Source of the DNA: Conchocele bisecta
Lineage: Eukaryota > Mollusca > Bivalvia > Lucinida > Thyasiridae
DNA length: 64,000 nt
Direction: 5' to 3'
NCBI GenBank assembly: GCA_029237695.1
Contig: CM055274.1
Location: forward strand, 67,267,484 to 67,331,483
A program made the translations under genes and the position numbers. The first letter of the stretch is position 1. Every line of letters begins with the position of its first letter. The notes beneath the pieces are model-generated. The model saw only the letters and a list, made by a program, of their open reading frames with translations, had not been told where the DNA came from and did not search any database. Positions 47,227 to 55,800 of the stretch are shown piece by piece.

Positions 47227-48904
47227 ATGAGTATATACGGACCAGGTAGTTCTTCCGATTGGGTGACAAATTCAAATAATTTGGAACCGGCAGAAGGGGG
47301 ATTCATCCCGACAGAGGGCGACTTTTTAACTACCCAAAAAACAAAGGCCTTGATCAATAGAACTATATCGAGGGCCGGACGAGATTCACAAAAGTCTACT
47401 ATCACAACTTAGAGAATATGCCCTGGCTGTGAATACACAAAGTCGTGAAGAAACGCATACGGAACTAAACGAACTAGGTAAAAAAATAACCAAATTTAGA
47501 AAAGAGGCCCGGTTGGGGATTGATAAAGCCCGAGAAGACCGCCAGATTGACATTACGGCGGTTTATGATGCGTTGCGCTTAGAACTCTCTCAACAAAGAA
47601 GCTACACTTGCTGAATTAGACGGGAAAATAATCGATTTTCGAAAAGAGGCCACGTCGGGTATTGAGAAAGCCCGAGAAGACCACCAGGCGGACCTTACGA
47701 AGGCTTATGAGGTGTTGCGCTCAGAAGACTCTTTCATCAGAGAAGCGGCACTTACTGAACTAGATAAAAAAATAACCAAATTTCGAAAAGAGACCCGGTC
47801 GGGTATTGATAAAGTCCGAGAAGACCACCAGTCGAACCTTGAGGAGGCCATTGCGGAGGCTTATGATGCGTTGCGCTTAGAGAACTCTCATAGTAAAGAA
47901 GCGACACTTACCGAACTAGACGGTAAAATAGCCGAATTTCTGAAAGAGACCAGATCGGGGGTTGAGGGGGTCCGAGAAGACCACAAAGAGGCTATTGTGG
48001 AGGCTTATGGGGCGTTACGCTCAGAGGACTCTCTCAACAGAGAAGCGGCACTTACTGACATATACAAAAAAATAACCGAATTTAAAAAAGAGACCCGGTT
48101 TGATCTTGATGGAGTCCGAACGGGTATTGAGAAAGCCCGAGAAGACCACCAGGCGGATATTACGGAAGCTTATAGGGTGTTGCTCTTAGAGGACTCTATC
48201 AACAGAGAAGCGACACTTACCAAACTAGATGGAAAAATAACCGAATTTCAAAAAGAGGCCCGGTCGGGTATTGATAAAGCCTTAGAAGGTCACCAGGCGA
48301 CCATTACGGAGGCTTATGATGCGTTGCGCTTAGAGGACTCTCTCAGCAGAGAAGCGGCACTTACCGAACTAGATGAAAAAATAACCGAAGTTTTGTAAAA
48401 CTGAAACTGATCGTATAGCCGCGGACCAAAGATCTTGAGGAGGCCTCTTATGAGATTCGTACTGAGGCATATAACGCAAACAGGGCGCTTGCCGGAATAG
48501 TGAAAACAATGAAAACACCAAAACGTGTCATAACAGTTTGGGCTGAGAAGCGGGGCCCATTGGGGGTTGTGGGGCACTATCAATATTCGTTCGGTGCCAA
48601 AGCGAGTAATAAATATGGGGGATACACTATGACAGCTGCAGGTGAAATTATCCAAATGGCGGTCTGCTCGGTTAATGCTAATGGTAAACCTGTGGGCGCG
48701 GTCGCGATAAATATTGTAGTAGATGGGGAAGAACGGGGGGTTGGAGTCACTAAAATCTCTGGAGATAGTTCGACGATTGTTTCGTTCGCCGGTAATGATC
48801 GAATTAGACTTTCCAAAGGTAGTGTTATTAACTTTGTTACGAAAATCGGTGACTCAGATAGTTCTTCCACTATTGTCTCATTGTTAATTGAACTTATTGT
48901 GTAA
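47227..48904 (+). pseudogene. Fibre-like protein: helical 48-residue repeats and a beta-rich C-terminal head, frameshifted
   Basis: ATG 47227 opens MSIYGPGSSSDWVTNSNNLE, a short possible attachment segment. Then come at least six copies of a charged helical unit of about 48 residues (type REAALTELDKKITEF-RKETRSGIDKAREDHQ-AYDALRLEDS). Unit starts are at 47598, 47742, 47898, 48042, 48207 and 48351, spaced 144, 156, 144, 165 and 144 bases. From about 48515 an intact globular, glycine- and beta-rich domain of about 125 residues follows (YQYSFGA, GEIIQMAVCSVNANG, AINIVVDGEERGVGVTKISG, LSKGSVINF) to the stop at 48904. Shaft plus head is the layout of trimeric viral fibres. The spacer insertions keep multiples of three. 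Frame breaks lie near 47400, 47590 and 48390. The fibre role is inferred from architecture. Confidence 0.6.
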
Positions 48905-48932
48905 ATACTAATATATTGAAATAAATTTAACT

Positions 48933-49583
48933 ATGAACGAATCACCATATCCAACTCTCAATACCACTCCACCAACACTGTATCCAATTGTCAATACCAC
49001 TCCACCAACACTATATCCAATTAACGAAAGAAGTTCAGATTTTAGGTTGAATAATATCGTCGCTATGCAGGATATTTTAGTTAGAGAATGTGCAAATAGA
49101 AAAAGACACGCTAACAAATATAAGCGCGCGGCAAACATAGCTGAAGCATCTAGTTCGGTTCTGGCAAGTGTTTCTGTGTTGTGTGGGGCGGGGACTGCTG
49201 CAACGCTATCTACAATTGTAATGGTTCCACTTGCAGGGGTTTTGAGTGGAATTACTGTTTTATCTGGAACACTTTGTATGGTAATTAGGGCGGTGGGTGG
49301 AAAACTCGAGAAAAAAAGTAGAAAACATGATAGAATATCCGTTCTCGCTAGGTCTAAGAAAAATAGCATCGACGTTATGGTGTCCAAAGCGTTGGCCGAT
49401 AAGAAAATATCAAATTTAGAGTTTGAATCCGTGGTGGAAGAAATGGGGAGATATGAAGAATTAAAAAATGATATAAGGATCAAGGCGCGCGCCACCATGC
49501 CCAAAATTGAGTGTACTGATTGGGATAAATTTAGGGTAAAACTTGGAAATAAAGTCGGAGGAAATGTTACAGCACCATTATAA
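48933..49583 (+). CDS. Intact two-helix membrane protein (216 residues), Polinton-associated
   Basis: The complete frame starts 28 bases after the fibre-like gene. Residues 5-31 are a Pro/Tyr/Thr-rich tail with a duplicated NTTPPTLYPI and a YPTL motif. About 36-70 form a basic helix (RECANRKRHANKYKRAAN). About 74-120 form two adjacent hydrophobic spans (VLASVSVLCGAGTAATLSTI, VPLAGVLSGITVLSGTLCMV). The rest is a charged helical C-terminus (SKALADKKISNLEFESVVEE). Similar proteins recur in Polintons of marine invertebrates, with no known function. YPxL sequences can recruit ALIX in other viruses; relevance here is untested. It lacks frameshifts, unlike most neighbours. Confidence 0.65.
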   Translation: MNESPYPTLNTTPPTLYPIVNTTPPTLYPINERSSDFRLNNIVAMQDILVRECANRKRHANKYKRAANIAEASSSVLASVSVLCGAGTAATLSTIVMVPLAGVLSGITVLSGTLCMVIRAVGGKLEKKSRKHDRISVLARSKKNSIDVMVSKALADKKISNLEFESVVEEMGRYEELKNDIRIKARATMPKIECTDWDKFRVKLGNKVGGNVTAPL

Positions 49584-50118
49584 AATAATTTTTAAAAAAA
49601 ATAATTTTTCTTAATTTTATAATTTTCCTAATTTTTTCAAAATTATATTGATGCAGTAAACAAATTTACATACCTATACAACATGTGTTTTTCACTGAGA
49701 ATTACAAATTCAGTCGAGGATTACACTGTACACACCGTCTGTGTAATTGATACACTCGGCTCTATTTACCTTGGCTATCAATTTACACATGGTTCATAAC
49801 CCGTGTAATTGATAATTGTACAACACTAGGTAATGTTTATCATAACAGCCTTCGTGGTCGTGTGGTTAAGGCGATAATCTATAGAGACGAGGGTCGTGGG
49901 TTCGCGCCGCGGTTGGAGCTAAACATTTTTATTTATTTATTTCTATCCCTACAAATGTGGTCGCTATGGTAAACAACTGCATGACAACGGCGTTCGGAGT
50001 CCGACCGCTTGAAATGGGCAGACAACTCCGGCCGGTGTCATGACACGATCTTTGACCTTAGCAGGTTCATGGGGATAAATGGACACGCGGTTTCAGGGAG
50101 ATGTTATTTGTCTTAGCA
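49584..50118. other. Non-coding Polinton interval
   Basis: An A/T-rich start with the recurrent palindrome (49630-49644) is followed by phrases of the form GTGTAATTGATA (three to four loose copies, 49740-49820). The tRNA-like sequence and unassigned GC-richer sequence to 50110 complete it. There is no open gene. Confidence 0.5.
49848..49920 (+). tRNA. tRNA-like sequence with A and B boxes (tRNA relic or SINE head)
   Basis: TGGTCGTGTGGTTAAGGCG (A-box-like, 49855-49873) and GGTTCGCGCC (B-box-like, 49899-49908) lie at tRNA spacing. The T stem CGTGG/CCGCG pairs, and a T5 run follows at 49926. The acceptor stem (GCCTTCG with GTTGGAG) does not pair and a clean anticodon arm is not seen, so it is more likely a tRNA-derived SINE head or a decayed tRNA than a working gene. 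Confidence 0.35.
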
Positions 50119-50490
50119 TCAACATTGCTGTTCAATAATAATTTTTTCAATTTCTTTATAAGCGATATCGTAGAAATGTATATTCGTAAATAAATCGTTG
50201 GGTTTTAACAATTTTATATAATACACCTTAGTTTCATATCCGATACGCATTATCCGTCTTAATGTTTGTATTTGCCTCTTGTATGGTTGACATAATTGCC
50301 GGTATAATATTGTAAATGCAACGTTTTTATCGGAGCGTAATAAATTACGCTGGTATTTCATATATTCGATATCGCTTAGTGTTCTCATTTTATAGAATTT
50401 ATATACAGGATTATAACCCCCATAAGATTCATAAATTTCTTCAACACAGTTATTAAAAATTTTCAATTCCAATTGTATTGTATTATCCAT
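50119..50490 (-). CDS. Unknown intact 123-residue Polinton protein, paralogue A
   Basis: The intact frame starts MDNTIQLELKIFNNCVEEIY. Its core, IEYMKYQRNLLR then DKNVAFTILYRQLC, is shared with the neighbour at 50518-50907, so the two arose by tandem duplication. It is basic, helical and tyrosine-rich, with no signal or membrane span. The end (FYDIAYKEIEKIIIEQQC) also parallels the neighbour. No family is recognised; being near the TIR and unbroken suggests accessory cargo. Codon use is A/T-rich, unlike the GC-richer capsid region. Confidence 0.65.
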   Translation of the reverse strand: MDNTIQLELKIFNNCVEEIYESYGGYNPVYKFYKMRTLSDIEYMKYQRNLLRSDKNVAFTILYRQLCQPYKRQIQTLRRIMRIGYETKVYYIKLLKPNDLFTNIHFYDIAYKEIEKIIIEQQC

Positions 50491-50517
50491 TTTCTCTAAT
50501 AGTTGGTTTTTTTCTGT

Positions 50518-50907
50518 TCAATAATTTCCAATTTCTTCTAATAATTTTCCAATTTCTTCGTTAAAAGCGATATTGTAGAAACGCATATCCGTAAACGAAT
50601 CTTTGATTTTAAACTGTTTTATAAAATTAGTTTGATAATATTTCGGTAGTGTTTCTACGATCCTATTGATCCTATTTAGTCGCTTCATTACATAAATTTG
50701 AGACTTATACCGGCGACATAATTGCCGGTTTAATATTGTAAATGCAACGTTTTTATCGCAGCGTAATAAATTACGCTGATATTTCATGTATTCGATACCA
50801 CATAGTATTGTCATTTTACCGTGTTTTAATACTGTAGAAACAGCGGCGTAAAATTCTTCAGCAAGGTCATTATACAATTCCAATTTGTTGCGTATTTTAT
50901 TATCCAT
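50518..50907 (-). CDS. Unknown intact 129-residue Polinton protein, paralogue B
   Basis: The frame starts MDNKIRNKLELYNDLAEEFY and contains CGIEYMKYQRNLLR and DKNVAFTILNRQLCRRYKSQ. This core is nearly identical with paralogue A, while the C-terminal part is more divergent (KDSFTDMRFYNIAFNEEIGK against NDLFTNIHFYDIAYKEIEK). The 27-base gap and common orientation point to co-transcription from the block near 50952 that carries the GTGAAAAAAACATAA motif. The function is unknown. Confidence 0.65.
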   Translation of the reverse strand: MDNKIRNKLELYNDLAEEFYAAVSTVLKHGKMTILCGIEYMKYQRNLLRCDKNVAFTILNRQLCRRYKSQIYVMKRLNRINRIVETLPKYYQTNFIKQFKIKDSFTDMRFYNIAFNEEIGKLLEEIGNY

Positions 50908-50939
50908 TTTGTTATAATAATATTTTTATTATAACCTAT

Positions 50940-51022
50940 TAAATTTATATGTTCAATTGGACGTGAAAAAAACATAAGGTATTTATGACACCAATATAAT
51001 TGGACTACAATTCGACATCGTC
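50940..51022. promoter_or_regulatory. Upstream block of the paralogue pair with GTGAAAAAAACATAA motif
   Basis: TTCAATTGGACGTGAAAAAAACATAAGG (about 50952-50979) repeats the block at 33907-33934. It lies upstream of the minus-strand start at 50907, just inside the right TIR. A promoter role is inferred. Confidence 0.4.
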
Positions 51023-51290
51023 AAAATAAATTAGCTATATTGGAGGAGAAAAATGGGGTGTTGGAATATAAACTATCACTCGTGGGCACATTGAAATAAT
51101 TATTTTATCATAAATTTACTGTCGGGAAAACATTATGTTTTGTTTTTTTTCACGACCAATTTTTCGTGGTTGGTGGGAGATAATTTCCTCGTTAACCAAT
51201 TTTTGATTTTTCGGGGGTGGTGGGGGTAGTATAAAGGGTTATAAATGATGCCACCGCAGGTGGTATCATTTTGACTCCCTTTATACTACT
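51023..51290. repeat. Right terminal inverted repeat of the Polinton
   Basis: Inverted copy of 33383-33649, ending CCCTTTATACTACT. It carries the duplicated C-terminal codons of the zinc-finger ORF (reading LAILEEK...EYKLSLVGTLK on the plus strand) with small indels relative to the left copy. Confidence 0.95.
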
Positions 51291-51295
51291 TCAGC
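51291..51295. other. Right target-site duplication of the Polinton (TCAGC)
   Basis: Matches 33378-33382. One copy belongs to the original Crypton coding sequence (minus strand GCTGA). Confidence 0.85.
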
Positions 51296-51725
51296 CAATG
51301 TCTTCTTCATTGTCGCTTTATTGTCTTCACTTTCTATAAACTGTTTAACTTTTAACCTCTTCTGAAGACATATTGTTAAATTCAGTTGTTTCTCTGGTCA
51401 TGGTGCTTTCACTGTCTTAATTTGTATTTGTGTGTCTGCTTTCCATTTCTTCATTTGTCTCTGTATTTGCCTCTGTACTTGTCCCTGTATTGGCCTCTGT
51501 CTCTGTATTTGCCTCCGTATTGGTCTCTGTATTCGTCTTGATAGATCGTGGTTTTATGTTTATCACTGGGGACACTGATACTATTTCCATTTCGTCTTCG
51601 AAGTCTGTCACCTCGATGCCAAATTGCTTCTAGAAATCAACATCGGCCATTACCACCGCAGCACTTTCCGCACATGACTCGTCCCAGACGATGTTAAATG
51701 TCGCTGGTGACACGTTATCTGACAT
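51296..51725 (-). pseudogene. Crypton-type recombinase, N-terminal part, degenerate
   Basis: On the minus strand an ATG at 51725 starts MSDNVSPATFNIVWDESCAE. A TAG follows at 51630-51632, then the same frame continues as TDFEDEMEIVSVSPV and a threonine/asparagine/glutamate low-complexity stretch to a TAA at 51417. After a frame change the core-binding domain begins (KQFIESEDNKATMKKTLA) and runs to the Polinton edge. Across the insertion it continues in frame as VRKFERFLL at 33370. Stops plus a shift show it was already decaying or has decayed since. Confidence 0.75.
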
Positions 51726-52809
51726 TTTGCCTCAATGTAATTGTTAATTGCCTGAATCATATTTACAGGTTAATTAATTCATTAATTGACAGTGCTCTCA
51801 TTTGTATTAAAACAAGAAAACCCTTTTGACATTTTTAATTTTGTGCTGAAGTCTGCAAGGCCAGGCCTTATTTTTGTTCACAAATTTGGAGTTCAATTTA
51901 TTTATACACAATTTAAGCCAAGATGTAAGTAAACCACCCTTATCGCATCACCATATTTTCATTTCTAAAATATTCCATATTTTCCGTAAGTGACGTGGAA
52001 AATTTACACAAACTTCAGTGTTCATGCGGAATTTAATTTTTGCATTTTTGTCATTTCTGCATCTTATCTATAGAAAATATCAACAAATTTCAAAATCAAT
52101 ATCGGCAGAATTTGGTACTGCGATGAGGGTGGTTTTCTGAGATCCGCCTCATTGTAGGGGAGGGGTGTGTGGGGGGGGGGAGTGTGGTGTGTGGTGTGCG
52201 GTCAAAGGACAGGCAACCTGGTTTTGGGGCAGTAATTCCATTTCTAGCAAGAAAAAAATTGGGGAAACTTGAGCATAAATTATAATTAAATAATTTCTTG
52301 ATTTAATACAATTTAATACAATGAGTACATTGTAACACTACAATATTCTTCTTAGTTTTCACTCAGGAGAGATTTCGCACTGCCTTCATTGGAATTGGGT
52401 CATGCAGAAGACAACAAATGTCTTGGATTATTGCCAAAATCCTCTTGGAATTGTGGGATAAAGAAAAGAAACAAACACATTTTTGACAGTTATAACTTTT
52501 ATTCATCTTACAAATGGGTATTTTTCTTATTAGTTTTATCAACAATAAATTTCTAAGTTAATTAAACACCATTTTTTTTGGCGTGAACTAAACTTAGAAA
52601 TGTCCACTACTAGCGTATTTCTACACTGTTTACATTTGCGTGTCAGAGGTCAATGCTCTGAACGGGTTGTGTATTGGTTGTGAAAGTAGTGCTAAACATC
52701 AATGGGTTAGTATATTCATACGCGATGCGAGGCAGTACTAGACGTGAACGAGAAAAAATACACGTACCTGCTTTTCACGTCTAGTAGCGACATAGTTGAC
52801 GGGATAAAT
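51726..52809. other. Intron sequence upstream of the Crypton gene, no gene seen
   Basis: This may include the Crypton 5' region. A G/T-rich stretch (GGGGTGTGTGGGGGGGGG) lies near 52160. No coding or RNA feature is supported. Confidence 0.4.
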
Positions 52810-55800
52810 CAGTGTTACCGTGTTGGCATAGCCTACAATACACCAGTCTTACCGTGTTGGCATAGCCTACAATACACCAGTCTTACCGTGTTGGCATAGC
52901 CTACAATACACCAGTCTTACCGTGTTCAAAGTAATACCCACCGTGTTACCGTGGATTGGCACAATTAGCCTTTACATACACCAGTTTACCGTGTTGGCAT
53001 AGCCTACCATTACACAGTCTTACCCCCGTGTTGGCATAGCCTCCATACACCAGTTACCGTGTTGTCATAGCTACCATTACCTCAGTGTTACCGTTTGTGT
53101 CACCTAGACTACATACACGTATTACCGTTGTTGTATAGCCTACAATACACAGTAATACCGTTGTTTATGCTACCAATACACAGTTTACCGTGTTGGCTAG
53201 CCTTCAATACACCAGTATTAACCCAGTTTTCAAATCCTACATACCCCATCCATAAACCGTGTTGCAAATGCCCACCCAATACACCCAGTATTACCATATT
53301 GGTCAATAGCCCTACAATACACCATGTTTAACCGTGTTGTTCATAGCCTAACCCAAACACCATATAACCAGTTGACATAGCCTACCAAATACACCATAAA
53401 TTAAACCGGTTGTTGGGCCATAGCCTAATACCAAATTCAACCAGTCTTAAACCATGTTGAAACAGAGCCCTAAAAAACCCCAAACACAACACCAGTGTTT
53501 AACCGTGTTTGTCATAGCCAACAATACAACCAGTATTACCGTGTTGTATAGCCTACAATACACCGACAAAACCATATTGGCAATAGCCTACAATACACCA
53601 GGTTACCGTGTTGGCATAGCCTACAATCCACCAGTGTTTTTACCATAGCATAGCCTACAATAACACCCAAGTTTTACCTGTTGGCAGCCAACAATACACC
53701 AGTGGTACCGTGTTGGCATAGCCTACAATACACCAGTGTACAGTGTGCATAGCCTTCAATACCACCAGTTTTGTTTACCATTATTTTATCCATCGCCTTT
53801 ATTTTTAATTTCCAATTATTTTACCATTTTTTTTTTTATTTTTTTACATTTTTTTTTTTTTTTTTTTTAGATTTACAATACACCAGTTTTTTTATTTTTT
53901 TTACCATTAATTTTTTTTTTTTTTTTAATTCATAGCAATTTTTTAACAATTTTTTACCCATATTTACTTTTTTTTTTTTTGTGTTGTCATAGCCACAATT
54001 CCACCAGTGTTACCGTGTGGTCATAGCCTACAATACACCAGTGTACTGGTGGAAAGTTTCCATTACCAGCCTACCAACAAAACAACAAGAAAACATACCA
54101 TATTGGCATAGCCTTACAATACACCATGTTACCGTGTGGGCATTGCCTGCAATAACCAGTTGTTTCCATGTTGGATAGCCTGATAATCAGCAAGTGTTAC
54201 CGTGTTGGCCATAGCCGACAATTACACCAGTTATTACCATATTGGCATAGCCTACAATACACCAGTGTTACAGTGTTGGGCATTCGCCATACAATTACAC
54301 CAGTGTTACCATAGTGTTGTCATAGACCTACAATACCCAGTCCTGTCTTACCGTGTTGGCATAGCCATACAATACACCTAGTCTTTAACCGATGTTGTCA
54401 TAGCCATTTTTTTTTTTTGTTTTTTACTAATACGCCAGTGGTTACAAACTGTGTTGTCATAGCCTACAATACTACCAGTGGTTACCCGTGTTGTTTCATA
54501 GCCTACAATACCACCAGTGTTTTACTGTTGTTCATAAAGCCTTACAATTACAATACTAGACATACCTAATATTGGCATTAGGCCTTGACAAGTAGCACCA
54601 CGGTGTTTACCGTGTTGGTTCATAGCCTACAATACACCAGTGTTAACGGTGTCATTGTCTTACAATTCCAACTAGTCTTACTGTGTTGGCATAGCCTACT
54701 AATACAACTGTGTTACCGTGTTGTCCATAGGCCTACATTAACTAGACATACCGTATTTGGCGGCAGAGCCAACAATACACCAGTGTTACTGTGTTGCATA
54801 GTCTACAATACACCAGTGTTACCTTTTTTTTGTGTTGGTCATAGCCTACAATACACCAGTGATACCGTGTTGTCATAGCCTACAATAAATACACTAGACA
54901 TACCGTATTGGCATAGCCTACAATACACCAGTGTTACTGTGTTGGCATAGCCTACAATACACCAGTGTTACCGTGTTGTCATAGCCTACAATACACTAGA
55001 CATACCGTATTGGCATAGCCTACAATACACCAGTGTTACCGTGTTGGCATAGCCTACAATACACCAGTGTTACTGTGTTGTCATAGCATACAATACACCA
55101 GTGTTACTGTGTTGTCATAGCCTACAATACACCAGTGTTACCGTGTTGTCATAGCATACAATACACCAGTGTTACCGTGTTGTCATAGCCTACAATACCC
55201 CAGTCTTACCGTGTTGGCATAGCCTACAATACACCAGTGTTACAGTGTTGTCACAGCCTACAATACACCAGTCTTACCGTGTTGGCATAGCCTACACTAC
55301 ACCAGTCTTACCGTGTTGGCATAGCCTACAATACACCAGTGTTACCGTGTTAGCATAGCCTGCAATACACCAGTCTTACCGTGTTGGCATAGCCTACAAT
55401 ACACCAGTGTTACCGTGTTGGCATAGCCTGCAATACACCAGTGTTACCGTGTTGGCATAGCCTACAATACACCAGTGTTACTGTGTTGGCATAGCCTACA
55501 ATACACCAGTGCTACCGTGTTGTCATAGCCTACAATACACCAGTGTTACCGTGTTGTCATAGCCTACAATACACCAGTGTTACCGTGCTGTCATAGCCTA
55601 CAATACACGAGTGTTACAGTGTTGTCATAGCCTACAATACACCAGTCTTACCGTGTTGTCATAGCCTACAATACACCAGTGTTACCGTGTTGTGATAGCA
55701 TACAATACACCAGTGTTACTGTGTTGTCATAGCCTACAATACACCAGTGTTACCGTGTTGGCATAGCCTACAATACACCAGTCTTACCGTGTTGTAATAG

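Larger units (their letters stand above)
33383..51290. mobile_element. Complete Polinton/Maverick giant DNA transposon (17,908 bp)
   Basis: The element is bounded by long terminal inverted repeats starting 5'-AGTAGTATAAAGGG and by a TCAGC target duplication. It encodes the hallmark set: protein-primed family B polymerase, retroviral-like integrase, A32-type packaging ATPase and double-jelly-roll major capsid protein, with accessory structural genes. Genes are compact, on both strands, with overlaps of a few bases (for example ATGA between integrase and its upstream gene). Total length fits the 15-20 kb usual for the group. It is inserted in a Crypton recombinase gene inside an intron of the host MSP gene. 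The polymerase, integrase and ATPase genes carry many indels while several right-half genes are intact, so this copy is not autonomous as assembled. No adenain-like protease was recognised. Confidence 0.95.

Noticed and set aside
49848..49920. A functional tRNA gene
   Set aside because: The acceptor stem does not pair and no clear anticodon arm is present; kept only as tRNA-like at low confidence.
33383..51290. An integrated adenovirus or other free-living virus
   Set aside because: The integrase, TIRs starting AG, target duplication and gene set fit Polinton/Maverick; adenoviruses lack an integrase.
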